Shown: piece after piece, positions 1 through 6,853 of the stretch | How the letters are laid out: every line of letters starts with the position of its first letter | Position numbering within the stretch: position 1 is the first letter of the stretch | Assembly: GCA_944321005.1 (NCBI GenBank) | Contig: CALUJT010000282.1 | Span: forward strand, 1-8,224 | Source of the DNA: an uncultured Atopobiaceae bacterium | GTDB taxonomy: Bacteria > Actinomycetota > Coriobacteriia > Coriobacteriales > Atopobiaceae | Length of the DNA stretch: 8,224 nucleotides | Direction of reading: 5' to 3' | Position numbers and translations under genes: made by a program | The notes under the pieces: model-generated | Databases searched by the model: none | The model's input: only the letters and a program-made list of their open reading frames with translations | Told to the model about the DNA's origin: nothing

Positions 1-56
1 GGTTCGGAATAGTGTAGTGCTGGCGGTCTATCTCTTGTTTTCGGTTGCTTGCTTCC

Positions 57-587
57 TTACCGTACATGAGCATTCTCCGCCGTCTTCTCAGGCATGATGA
101 GAAGGCCGATGCCCGCAAAGATGAACGCAAGCCCGGCGATGAGACCGGCGGAGAACTGCCTGCGCACGGTCGCACGGTCATCCTCGGTATAGAAGTCCTC
201 CACGTAGGGATGCGCCCTCTGGAACGCGGCGTGCTCCATGCCGGCGGGGACGAGAAACGCCAGGCCGGCCAAGATGCCCAGGAAAACGGTGATGACGAAG
301 AGCCCGTCACGCGCGCCCACCGATGCCAGCTCGACGGCCCCCTCGAAGAAGAGGCCAATCGCGATTCCCAGGAGGATGAGCGCTATGCCCGTGGGGACCT
401 TCCGCGCCAGCATGCGCCAGTGATCGTCGTAGCCACAGACGTCGGCGGGCGGGCCGGCGGGGACGGCCGCAGCGGGCTCGGGCGCGCGGGCAGTGAGGTC
501 GCCCGTCACGAGGCCGTCGAGCGTACAGTCGAAAATCTGACAGATCTTGAGGAGCTTGTCCATCTCCGGCTGGCTCTTTTCCCATGA
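57..587 (-). pseudogene. 5'-truncated XRE-family membrane regulator remnant
   Basis: The open part from the ATG at 563 encodes 168 residues starting MDKLLKICQIFDCTLDGLV. That is the last helix of an XRE/Cro HTH domain plus the usual linker, not a natural protein start. The same frame reads further upstream as WEKSQPE (584-564), the normal continuation of such a domain, but a TGA at 591-593 then blocks it. No upstream HTH helices follow in the AT-rich DNA. The ATG at 563 has no properly spaced ribosome site. The rest is a short Ala/Pro linker (residues 26-40) and three hydrophobic segments at about 57-79, 87-108 and 137-157. Intact relatives, as I recall them, are a full HTH followed by a multi-span membrane domain. 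This copy stops soon after the third segment, so the 3' end may be trimmed too. I read it as a decayed gene, although the open frame could still yield a small membrane protein. Confidence 0.6.
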
Positions 588-606
588 CGCTCACGTTGCG
601 CGTCAT

Positions 607-833
607 TGTGCCTATTCACATTATTCAACATAATTAAACACTTTCAATCATACAAGAACTATTTCAAACTACGTAATCTTCGAGGATACTCGTTCGAATC
701 TTGCACTATCCACCGTTTACCGGCCTATTCATACCATCTATCCATCTCCATTCGTATAGCAAAGTGTTTACTTTTGTTGCTATGCTAGGCTGCGTTGTGC
801 CCGGATGCTCTACGCATCTTTTTATATCCACCA
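607..833. promoter_or_regulatory. AT-rich upstream region of lacF, no convincing gene
   Basis: This stretch is visibly AT-rich against the GC-rich genes on both sides. A 60-codon open frame on the + strand (606-788) has no ribosome site, no recognisable domain and composition-driven content, so I do not call it a gene. Two possible -10 elements for lacF can be seen: an extended type, TGCTATGCT at 778-786, and TTTATAT at 821-827 just before the operator. Neither has a good -35 partner at 16-18 bp, so the exact promoter is undecided. A fragment resembling a tRNA 3' end lies at 692-714. Confidence 0.4.
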
Positions 834-853
834 AAATGAGCACGTGCTCATTT
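834..853. promoter_or_regulatory. Operator O1, perfect 20-bp palindrome before lacF
   Basis: AAATGAGCACGTGCTCATTT is a perfect 20-bp inverted repeat with a central CG, the classic form of a LacI-family operator. It lies between the candidate promoter elements and the lacF ribosome site, where bound repressor would block transcription. The 16-bp core (836-851) recurs, slightly degraded on its left half, twice upstream of lacE. The LacI-family gene encoded between them is the obvious binder. That pairing is an inference from position and symmetry. Confidence 0.8.
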
Positions 854-863
854 AGAAAGGAGG
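854..863 (+). promoter_or_regulatory. Strong ribosome binding site of lacF
   Basis: AGAAAGGAGG ends six bases before the GTG at 870. This is a near-perfect Shine-Dalgarno match and fixes the lacF start at a GTG codon. It begins right after the operator palindrome. Confidence 0.8.
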
Positions 864-869
864 AGCCTC

Positions 870-1208
870 GTGGCATCTAAAGAAGAAATCTCGATGATCG
901 GTTTTGAAATCATCGCTTACGCGGGGGACGCCCAGACCGACCTGCTCACCGCATGCGAGAAGGCCAGCTCCGGTGACATCGCCGGGGCGCGCGAACTCCA
1001 CGCCTCGGCGAAGCAGGCGCTCATCGACGCCCACAATGTCCAAACCCGGCTGCTTTCCCAAGAGGCGGGCGGCTGCGAAATGGACGTCACCTTCATCATG
1101 GTCCACGCCCAGGACACCCTCATGACCACCATGATGCTCGAGAAGCAGACCCGATTCACCATAGACGCCTATGAGCGAATCGCCTCGCTCGAGGCGAAGC
1201 TCGCCTAG
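870..1208 (+). CDS. lacF: PTS lactose/cellobiose-family EIIA component
   Basis: This 112-residue cytoplasmic protein is the EIIA of a lactose-type PTS. It passes phosphate from HPr to the EIIB domain of the permease encoded at 2658-4532. The fold is the all-helical EIIA-Lac type: ISMIGFEIIAYAGDA at residues 7-21, then the helix carrying HASAKQAL, then the active-site helix FIMVHAQDTLMTT. His79 in MVHAQD is the expected phosphorylated residue, and Asp82 matches the conserved metal-binding aspartate of the trimer. Length is normal for the family (about 100-115). The GTG start is set by the strong AGAAAGGAGG site. The gene stands alone: the next gene faces it, and the permease lies about 1.4 kb further on. 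A perfect operator palindrome directly upstream points to induction together with lacE-lacG. The lactose rather than the cellobiose subgroup is inferred from the neighbouring LacE and LacG. Confidence 0.93.
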   Translation: MASKEEISMIGFEIIAYAGDAQTDLLTACEKASSGDIAGARELHASAKQALIDAHNVQTRLLSQEAGGCEMDVTFIMVHAQDTLMTTMMLEKQTRFTIDAYERIASLEAKLA

Positions 1209-1252
1209 GCGGGCGCCAAGGTCCTATCGCCCCGGCACGGTCACACACGCTC

Positions 1253-1300
1253 ACCCTGGGCTCGCGGCGAATCAAAACACTCCGAGCATCGCCCCAGGGT
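1253..1300. terminator. Possible weak hairpin between convergent lacF and lacI-type genes
   Basis: ACCCTGGG at 1253-1260 is complementary to CCCAGGGT at 1293-1300, giving an 8-bp stem with a long 32-base loop. It lies in the 109-bp gap between the converging stops of lacF and the regulator. There is no T-run on either side, so it is at best a weak bidirectional terminator. Confidence 0.25.
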
Positions 1301-1317
1301 ATGCGAATCCGAGCGCG

Positions 1318-2364
1318 CTACGGTCTCGCCGCGACCGTGGCGCGCTCGACTATTGCACCCGGAAGACGCACCGCCTCGACGCGCTCCTCCCCCGACATCT
1401 GGGCGAAGAAGTGGTCGAACGTCCTCTTTCCCCGCTCGCGCAGGTCAAATCGAACCGTGGTCAACGTGTTGTGCGGCACCACGCCTTGCAGGGAGTCGTC
1501 CACACCCACGACGCTCACGTCCTCGGGCACCCGACGCCCATGGGTCCTCAGGGCGGTCATCGCCCCCATCGCCATCTGGTCGTTGCCGACGTACAGCGCT
1601 GTCATGTCCTTGTCCTGCGCAAGCTTGACGCCAAGCTCATAACCGCTGTCCGCCGTCCAATCGCCGCGCAGGGGCTCGAGCCGCTCAAGCCCGGCAACGT
1701 CGAGGGCGTCGGCCCAGCCGCGCAGGCGGAAGTCGGCCGTGATCGAGCCCTCGGGTCCGGCGAGGTGCCTGATGTGCGCATGGCCGCGCTCCCGCAGATA
1801 GTCGACGACCATGCGCGAGCAGCCGTACTGATCGGAGTCTATCGTCGTGCAACGAGGATGCTCCTTCATCGAGATGATGATCGTGGGCAGGCCGGGCACG
1901 GGCTTGAACTCGTCGAAGTCCTCCACCGCGCGGTTGGTGTTGAAGATCATGCCGTCAACGGGAAGCTCCGCCAGGCGGCGCGCGACGTCGCGAAGGCGCA
2001 CCGGCCCTCCCTCGTCGAACTCGACGAGCGTCACCGCGTAGCCGCAATCGTGCGCCGCGGAGACGATGCCGTCGAGAGTCGCCACGTTGCCGGCGCGGGT
2101 GATGTCGAACATGCACAGGCCTATGCAGCCGTACTTCCCGCCGCGCAGGGACCTGCCGGCGAAGCTTGGGTAGAAGCCGAGCTCATCCATGGCGTCCTCG
2201 ACGCGCTTGCGTGTCTCCTCGACGACGCACGCCTGATTGTTCACCACGCGCGAGACCGTCTGGCGCGAGACGCCCGCCAAGCGCGCGACGTCCGCCATCG
2301 ACACCGCGCGGGTTCCGCGCCGGCCCGCCGCCGCACCCGTCTCTCCTGCTACCGACCGCCCCAC
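1318..2364 (-). CDS. LacI-family transcriptional regulator of the lac-PTS locus
   Basis: This is a LacI/GalR-type DNA-binding repressor of about 348 residues. From the GTG at 2364, residues 22-44 hold the HTH (SMADVARLAGVSRQTVSRVV). The hinge helix region follows (DAMDELGFYPSFAGRSLRGG) and then a periplasmic-binding-protein-like effector domain. Family signatures there include YVGNDQMAMGAMTAL and VPEDVSVVGVDDS. The frame stays open to a GTG at 2397, but that start has no ribosome site. The GTG at 2364 is preceded by GAGGGGGG at seven bases, so I prefer it. An ATG at 2298, right before the HTH, is a third option without a ribosome site. A weak promoter-like pair (TTGGCC, 17 bp, ATAGAG on the minus strand, 2433-2405) would start transcription near 2398 and also favours 2364. 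The gene runs towards lacF and diverges from lacE. The three ATGNNNACGTGCTCAT sites near lacF and lacE are its likely operators. The inducer cannot be told from sequence. Confidence 0.9.
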   Translation of the reverse strand: MGRSVAGETGAAAGRRGTRAVSMADVARLAGVSRQTVSRVVNNQACVVEETRKRVEDAMDELGFYPSFAGRSLRGGKYGCIGLCMFDITRAGNVATLDGIVSAAHDCGYAVTLVEFDEGGPVRLRDVARRLAELPVDGMIFNTNRAVEDFDEFKPVPGLPTIIISMKEHPRCTTIDSDQYGCSRMVVDYLRERGHAHIRHLAGPEGSITADFRLRGWADALDVAGLERLEPLRGDWTADSGYELGVKLAQDKDMTALYVGNDQMAMGAMTALRTHGRRVPEDVSVVGVDDSLQGVVPHNTLTTVRFDLRERGKRTFDHFFAQMSGEERVEAVRLPGAIVERATVAARP

Positions 2365-2503
2365 TCGGGCACCCCCCTCGACTTGTTCAAGATGCACTGG
2401 CCCACTCTATCATCATCGCCGCCGGGCGGCCAACGCCGCTCACGGACGATTTCACGCCCTTCACAGGCCGCCTCACGGCGGCTCGGTCGATCTCGCATGC
2501 CGT

Positions 2504-2519
2504 ATGTTAACGTGCTCAT
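2504..2519 (+). promoter_or_regulatory. Operator O2 upstream of lacE
   Basis: ATGTTAACGTGCTCAT matches the 16-bp core of O1 at 13 of 16 positions. The right half is identical and the mismatches fall in the left half. It also approaches the cre consensus used by CcpA-type LacI-family proteins, so a dual role cannot be excluded. It lies 154 bases ahead of the lacE start. Confidence 0.65.
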
Positions 2520-2526
2520 TGTAGTT

Positions 2527-2542
2527 ATGGGCACGTGCTCAT
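2527..2542 (+). promoter_or_regulatory. Operator O3 upstream of lacE
   Basis: ATGGGCACGTGCTCAT differs from O1 at one position and is a palindrome with one mismatched pair. Its centre lies 23 bp (about two helical turns) from that of O2, placing both sites on roughly the same DNA face, which suits cooperative binding. No convincing -35/-10 pair is visible beside it. A leader of about 115 bases separates it from the lacE start. Confidence 0.75.
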
Positions 2543-2648
2543 TACGGGATCGCATCCGGGCAACAGGCCCGTCATGCAGCCGCCGCCCACCGCAGACACC
2601 TGTTTTCAGCTGGCTATTGACATCTGCGGAACAACCTGCCATGTGAAC

Positions 2649-2653
2649 GGAGG
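2649..2653 (+). promoter_or_regulatory. Ribosome binding site deciding the lacE start
   Basis: GGAGG four bases before the ATG at 2658 sets the lacE start. The frame is open 41 codons further upstream, to a GTG inside operator O3, but that stretch has no ribosome site and no permease-like sequence. Confidence 0.7.
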
Positions 2654-2657
2654 ATCC

Positions 2658-4532
2658 ATGGAAAAACTCATCGCGCTCATCGAGAAGGGAAAGCCCTTCT
2701 TCAACGCCATCGCGCGCAACAAGTACCTCAAGGCGATTCGCGACGGCTTCATCTCCGTCATGCCCATCATCATCGTGTCGAGCGTCTTCCTGCTCGTCAG
2801 CGCCGTCCCCAACGTCTGGGGCTTCTACTGGCCCGCAGAGATCAACGACGTGCTCATGAAGGCCTACAACTACTCGATGGGCATCGTCGGCATCTGCGCA
2901 GCGGCCACCACGGCCAAGCACTTCTGCGATGCGCAAAACCGCGACCTGCCCAAGAACAACCAGATCAACTTCATCTCGGTCATGATCGCATCGCTCATCG
3001 GTTTTCTGCTCCTCTCCAGCGACGCCATCAGCTTCACGGATAACGGGGTCTCCATCTCCGGCCTCGCCAACGGCTACATGGGATCCAAGGGCCTGCTAAC
3101 CGCCTTTATCTGCGCGTTCGCCACCGGCATCATCTACAAGTTCTTTATCAAGCGCAACATCACCATCAGGATGCCCGAACAGGTGCCGCCCAATATCTCC
3201 CAGACCTTCAAGGACATCATCCCCTTTGGCGTCTGCCTGGTCTTCTTCTGGGGCTTTGACTTTGCATTCCGCAACATCTTTGGCTTCTGTTTCGCCCAAG
3301 GCGTTATCCAGGTGTTCCAGCCGCTCTTCTCCGCGGCAGACGGCTATGTTGGCCTCGCCATCATCTACGGCGCCATGTCTCTCTTCTGGTTTGTAGGCGT
3401 CCACGGCCCCTCCATCATCGAGCCCGCAATCTCCGCCGCCCTCATCTCCAACCTCGAGCTCAACATGGCCATGTACCAGGCCGGCGAGCACGCAACCGCC
3501 GTCCTCACCAAACCGCTTCAGGATTTCGTCGTCGCCATGGGCGGCACTGGTGCCACGTTGGTGATCTGCTTCATGTTCGCCTTCCTCGCCAAGTCCAAAG
3601 AGATGCGCGCCGTGGGCCGTGCCTCAGCCGTACCGGTTTGCTTTGGCGTCAACGAACCGTTCCTCTTCGGCGCGCCCATGGTCTTGAACCCCATCTTCTT
3701 CATCCCCTTCATCTTCGCGCCCATCGCCAATATCTGGATCACCAAGTTCTTCATCGACGTCTTGGGTATGAACGGCTTCATGTTCAGCCTTCCCTGGACC
3801 ACCCCCGCACCCGTTGGCATCGCCATGGGCCTGGGACTTCAGCCCCTTGCGTTCCTGCTCATCCCCGCCCTGCTGATTGTCGATTTCCTCATCTATTTCC
3901 CCTTCTTCAAGGTATACGACCGCGAGAAGTGCGCTGAAGAAGCCGAGGCCGATCAGGCTGAGGTCGCCCAGCGCGCCGCCCATAAGCAGGCTGCCATGAA
4001 CGCCGCATTCCAGGGCAAGGCCGACACCGCAAGCGTCGCCACCGGTGCCGTCGCCAAGGCCGCTGCGAGCATGGCAGCAGAGAAAAAGCGTGCCGCCGGC
4101 CAGTCTATGGACGAAGAATCTGCGGGCAACACCACCCCCGCTGCATCTGATAACGCCGTTGCCAGCGCCTCGTCCAGCACCATCGCCGCTGCGAGCGACC
4201 CCTATGCAGCGCTCAACGGTCGTCGCGTCCTTGTCCTGTGCCAGGGAGGCGGAACCTCCGGCCTGCTCGCCAACGCGCTGGCCAAAGCTGCCCACGAGCA
4301 CGGCATCGACCTTGAGACCGCAGCGGACGCTTACGGCAGCCATCTGGACATCATGCCGGACTTTGACCTTGTTATCCTGGCGCCCCAGGCAGCGTCCTAC
4401 TTCGACGACCTCAAGGCCGACGGCGAGCGTATGGGCGTTGCCTGCTGCGTCACCCGCGGCAAGCAGTACATCGACCTCACCCGCGACGGCGAGGCATCGC
4501 TGGCATTTGTAGCCCAGCAGTTGGGCCTCTAG
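2658..4532 (+). CDS. lacE: PTS lactose-specific EIICB permease
   Basis: This 624-residue inner-membrane transporter imports a beta-galactoside, most likely lactose, and phosphorylates it at C6. Residues 1 to about 417 form the EIIC channel: an amphipathic N-terminus (MEKLIALIEKGKPFFNAIAR), then multiple hydrophobic spans. The family motifs are present: GVHGPSIIEP with His249 and NEPFLFGAP with Glu333. About 100 residues follow (418-517) that are Ala/Glu/Lys-rich and low in complexity, a flexible linker longer than I expect for LacE proteins (about 570 residues in lactic acid bacteria). The EIIB domain follows from about 518 (GRRVLVLCQGGGTSGLLANA). Cys528 is the phosphorylated residue. The start is fixed by GGAGG ahead of ATG 2658. 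The gene is followed after 138 bases by lacG, probably in one transcript, with a stable hairpin between them. Two operator copies precede it. The lactose rather than cellobiose/chitobiose subtype is inferred from the EIICB fusion order and the partner LacG. Confidence 0.93.
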   Translation: MEKLIALIEKGKPFFNAIARNKYLKAIRDGFISVMPIIIVSSVFLLVSAVPNVWGFYWPAEINDVLMKAYNYSMGIVGICAAATTAKHFCDAQNRDLPKNNQINFISVMIASLIGFLLLSSDAISFTDNGVSISGLANGYMGSKGLLTAFICAFATGIIYKFFIKRNITIRMPEQVPPNISQTFKDIIPFGVCLVFFWGFDFAFRNIFGFCFAQGVIQVFQPLFSAADGYVGLAIIYGAMSLFWFVGVHGPSIIEPAISAALISNLELNMAMYQAGEHATAVLTKPLQDFVVAMGGTGATLVICFMFAFLAKSKEMRAVGRASAVPVCFGVNEPFLFGAPMVLNPIFFIPFIFAPIANIWITKFFIDVLGMNGFMFSLPWTTPAPVGIAMGLGLQPLAFLLIPALLIVDFLIYFPFFKVYDREKCAEEAEADQAEVAQRAAHKQAAMNAAFQGKADTASVATGAVAKAAASMAAEKKRAAGQSMDEESAGNTTPAASDNAVASASSSTIAAASDPYAALNGRRVLVLCQGGGTSGLLANALAKAAHEHGIDLETAADAYGSHLDIMPDFDLVILAPQAASYFDDLKADGERMGVACCVTRGKQYIDLTRDGEASLAFVAQQLGL

Positions 4533-4565
4533 ATCCCTGCACGTGCGACGGCGCGCTCGAATAGA

Positions 4566-4621
4566 GCCCCCCATTTCCGCGGTCCGGGGGCAGCACGCTC
4601 TACCGTCTTCTCCCGGACCGC
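4566..4621 (+). promoter_or_regulatory. Intercistronic hairpin with an alternative pairing between lacE and lacG
   Basis: GCGGTCCGGG (4579-4588) pairs perfectly with CCCGGACCGC (4612-4621), a 10-bp GC-rich stem with a 23-base loop. A competing stem, GCCCCC (4566-4571) with GGGGGC (4586-4591), shares bases 4586-4588, so the two cannot form together. No T-run follows, so it is not a standard intrinsic terminator. It could protect upstream mRNA or lower lacG expression relative to lacE. Confidence 0.4.
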
Positions 4622-4670
4622 CCCTAACCCCTTCAGCCCTAACAGCCCTTCAAACAAGATTGGATTCGCC

Positions 4671-6104
4671 ATGAGCCACATGTCCCCCGCCGATACCTCC
4701 CAGCGCTTTCCCGACAGCTTTGTTTTTGGCGGCGCCACCGCCGCGTACCAAGTGGAGGGCGCCTGCCAAAGCCACGGCAAAGGCAAGGTCGCTTGGGACG
4801 ACTACCTCGCCGAGCAGGGGCGTTTCTCACCCGAGCCCGCCTGCGATTTCTACAACCGCTACGACTCCGACCTTGAGCTGTGCGAGCGCTTTGGCATGAA
4901 CGGCATCCGCGTGTCGATCGCCTGGAGCCGCATCTTCCCCGAGGGCGGCACCGGTCCGGTCAACGAAGAGGGCGTCCGGTTCTACCACGACCTCTTCGCC
5001 AGCTGCCGAGCCCACGGCGTCGAGCCCTACGTGACCCTCCATCACTTCGACTCCCCCGCCGCGCTCTATGCCGACGGCGACTTCCTCAACCCCGCCACCA
5101 TCGACGCCTTCGAAGCCTACGCGCGCTATTGCTTTGAGGAGTTCCCCGAGGTCGCGAACTGGTTCACCTTCAACGAGATAGCGGCGGCGACCATCAATCG
5201 CTATGTCGAGGGCACCTGGCCCCTGGGAAAGAAGGTCTGCCTGCACGAGTGCCTCCAGGCCCAGCACAACATGATGCTCGCCCACGCGCGGGCGGTGCTC
5301 GCCTTCGAGGAGTGCGGCCATCCGGGCAAGATCGGCGTCATCCACGCACTCGAGTACAAGTATCCCTACGACCCCCGCAGCGCCGCGGATATCGAAGCCG
5401 CAGCCAACGACGACGTGCTGCAGAACCGCCTGCTGCTCGACGCCACCTTCCGCGGCGACTACGCGCCCGACACGCTCGCCCGCATCGAGGCGCTGTGCGC
5501 CGTGAGCGGCGGTACGTTCCGCGCCCCCGAGGGCGACCTCGCCATCATGCGGCGCGCCGCCCAGCTCAACGACTGCATGGGCATCAACTACTACCAGAGC
5601 CGCTTCCTCAAGGCCTATGACGGCGAAAACGACCTGCATCACAACGGCACGGGTGACAAGGGCACCGGCCGCTGGCGCGTTGCCGGCGTGGGCGAGCGCG
5701 CGCTGCGCCCCGGCATCCCCACCACGGATTGGGACTGGATCATCTACCCCAAGGGGCTCTTCGACCTCATGATGGACATCTCCCTGCGCTACCCCAACTA
5801 CAAGGAACTCCTCGTCACCGAGAACGGCATGGGGCGCAAGGACGAGCTCGTGGACGGCGCGGTCGATGACTTCGAGCGCATCTCCTATGTCGAGGACCAC
5901 CTGCGCTGGATCCTCAAGGCCGTTGAATGCGGCGTGAACGTCACCGGTTACTTCATGTGGAGCCTGCAAGACCAGTTCTCCTGGACCAACGGCTACAACA
6001 AGCGCTACGGGTTCTTCTACGTCGACTTCGAGACGCAGAAGCGCACGCCGAAGGCGAGCGCCTACTGGTTCAAGCGCATAGCCCAGACGGGACGACTGGC
6101 ATAA
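4671..6104 (+). CDS. lacG: 6-phospho-beta-galactosidase (GH1)
   Basis: This 477-residue cytoplasmic GH1 enzyme hydrolyses the 6-phosphate ester of lactose made by the PTS, giving galactose 6-phosphate and glucose. The N-terminal GH1 signature is present (FVFGGATAAYQVEGA), as are WSRIFP and the TLHHFD segment. Glu169 in TFNEI is the acid/base. Glu384 in VTENGMG is the nucleophile. Ser437, Trp438, Lys444 and Tyr446 in FSWTNGYNKRYG match the phosphate-binding set of LacG. The tryptophan in that set is the residue I associate with galacto rather than gluco preference. Stretches such as DFYNRY, FPEV.NWFTFNEI, HNMMLAHARAV and TDWDWIIYPKGL follow Lactococcus LacG closely as I remember it. Length is normal (about 470). 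The ribosome site before the ATG at 4671 is weak, and an ATG at 4680 is an alternative. The stop overlaps the T-run of the opposing gene's terminator. Confidence 0.94.
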   Translation: MSHMSPADTSQRFPDSFVFGGATAAYQVEGACQSHGKGKVAWDDYLAEQGRFSPEPACDFYNRYDSDLELCERFGMNGIRVSIAWSRIFPEGGTGPVNEEGVRFYHDLFASCRAHGVEPYVTLHHFDSPAALYADGDFLNPATIDAFEAYARYCFEEFPEVANWFTFNEIAAATINRYVEGTWPLGKKVCLHECLQAQHNMMLAHARAVLAFEECGHPGKIGVIHALEYKYPYDPRSAADIEAAANDDVLQNRLLLDATFRGDYAPDTLARIEALCAVSGGTFRAPEGDLAIMRRAAQLNDCMGINYYQSRFLKAYDGENDLHHNGTGDKGTGRWRVAGVGERALRPGIPTTDWDWIIYPKGLFDLMMDISLRYPNYKELLVTENGMGRKDELVDGAVDDFERISYVEDHLRWILKAVECGVNVTGYFMWSLQDQFSWTNGYNKRYGFFYVDFETQKRTPKASAYWFKRIAQTGRLA

Positions 6105-6140
6105 AAAACGCGCCGCCGAGAATCACCCTCTCGGCGGCGC
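6103..6140 (-). terminator. Intrinsic terminator of the minus-strand gene at 6178-6783
   Basis: GCGCCGCCGAGA (6110-6121) and TCTCGGCGGCGC (6129-6140) form a perfect 12-bp stem with a 7-base loop. On the minus strand the stem is followed by one base and then six T (6108-6103). This is a textbook intrinsic terminator for transcripts coming from 6178. On the + strand no T-run follows, so for lacG it can only serve as a hairpin. The A-run contains part of the lacG stop codon. Confidence 0.85.
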
Positions 6141-6177
6141 ACGCCGTTGGAATCAGCGGTATCAAGCGCGAGAAGCC

Positions 6178-6783
6178 CTACTTGAGGGCGTCCTCGAGCA
6201 CTTTCTCCGCGCGGGCCTGGTGCTCCTTGGCTCGCACCTCGTCCTCGCGGTTCTCGTACTGGATCGCCAGCAACTGGCACAGGCGGAGCTCCTCGGCCTG
6301 CCGGGCGCCCTTCAAAGCGCCCTCCATCTCATCCACGCATGCCGAAGACCCGCACAGGAAAATGTCGTACGTCTCGCGACTGCCCTTGGCCAGGGCCTCC
6401 GAGCCGCTCACCTCTATGCGCTTGAGCATGTCGTGGGCCGTCTTCTTGTCCTCCACCTCGACATAGAAGCTGAACGCGCGGATCGCGAGGGCGAGCTCCT
6501 GCTTCTTGTTCATGCGCAGGGGCAGCATCCGCTCGATCACGCGGGTGGAATTCTCGTTGTCGCCGAGCGCGAGGTACGCGTTAAGGCTCATGTACAGGCG
6601 GTTGTACTCCGAGTACAGGGCCTTCGTGATTGGCTGGTCGAGCAGCGCCAAGCACGCATCGAAATCCCGCTCGCCCAGGTTATGCTCCAGGCGGGCGAAC
6701 GTCGTGCGCTTCTTCACCTCGACGAAGATGAGCGCCGCGCCGGACACGATGAGACTGATCATGCCGATCGTCTTCATATCCAT
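6178..6783 (-). CDS. Membrane-anchored helical-repeat protein of unknown function
   Basis: I do not recognise this 201-residue protein. It starts with one hydrophobic segment (residues 5-22, GMISLIVSGAALIFVEV) followed directly by KKR, which predicts an N-terminal membrane anchor with the rest in the cytoplasm. The remainder is helical and TPR-like. Possible repeat units are residues 42-87 (with YNRLYMSLNAYLALGD), 94-123 (with LALAIRAFSFYVEVEDKKTA) and 163-196. Two cysteines (144, 149) flank a short loop, FLCGSSACV. I prefer the ATG at 6783 because GGGGGG lies five bases before it. An upstream ATG at 6831 has AAGGGG almost touching it and would add a charged tail before the membrane segment. 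The gene converges on lacG and ends at a strong terminator. It looks intact, unlike the material upstream. TPR-type proteins usually act as protein-interaction scaffolds, but no partner is evident here. Confidence 0.7.
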   Translation of the reverse strand: MDMKTIGMISLIVSGAALIFVEVKKRTTFARLEHNLGERDFDACLALLDQPITKALYSEYNRLYMSLNAYLALGDNENSTRVIERMLPLRMNKKQELALAIRAFSFYVEVEDKKTAHDMLKRIEVSGSEALAKGSRETYDIFLCGSSACVDEMEGALKGARQAEELRLCQLLAIQYENREDEVRAKEHQARAEKVLEDALK

Positions 6784-6796
6784 GATGCCCCCCAAC

Positions 6797-6826
6797 GCCC
6801 CGCCCGCGAACCGAAAGGGGCGGGGC
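6797..6826 (-). promoter_or_regulatory. GC-rich hairpin just upstream of the membrane-repeat gene
   Basis: GCCCCGCCC (6797-6805) pairs with GGGCGGGGC (6818-6826), a 9-bp stem with a 12-base loop. It lies between the sulfatase-tail frame and the start at 6783. No T-run follows on either strand. It may limit read-through from upstream or shape translation of the downstream gene, whose ribosome site starts four bases beyond it. Confidence 0.3.
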
Positions 6827-6853
6827 AACATGCCCCTTGACGGGATGACTTAC

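Noticed and set aside
606..788. A 60-codon AT-rich open frame before lacF
   Set aside because: It has no ribosome site, no domain, and composition explained by local AT-richness.
2617..2622. TTGACA, a perfect -35 box, upstream of lacE
   Set aside because: The bases 17 bp downstream (CATGTG) are not a -10 box, and a promoter here would start inside the lacE coding region and bypass the operators.
1171..2646. A 491-codon open frame on the + strand opposite the LacI-type gene
   Set aside because: It is the antisense shadow of a clear LacI-family protein in GC-rich DNA. It is rich in Arg/His/Ala/Pro, has no domain, and starts inside lacF.
4539..4546. GCACGTGC just after lacE as a possible fourth operator
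   Set aside because: Only the 8-base core matches O1. The conserved outer ATG and CAT are absent, and it is not near a promoter.
3624..4574. A 316-codon minus-strand open frame inside lacE
   Set aside because: It is a Gly/Arg-rich shadow of the EIICB coding sequence with no domain features.
4827..5969. A 380-codon minus-strand open frame inside lacG
   Set aside because: The opposite strand encodes a full GH1 enzyme with all catalytic residues. The reverse frame is Val/Gly/Glu-rich with no recognisable motif.
2658..6104. A cellobiose/beta-glucoside (CelB/BglA) assignment for the permease and hydrolase
   Set aside because: The EIIC-EIIB fusion order, the VLCQGGGTSG EIIB site and the LacG-specific Ser/Trp/Lys/Tyr phosphate-binding set favour the lactose system.
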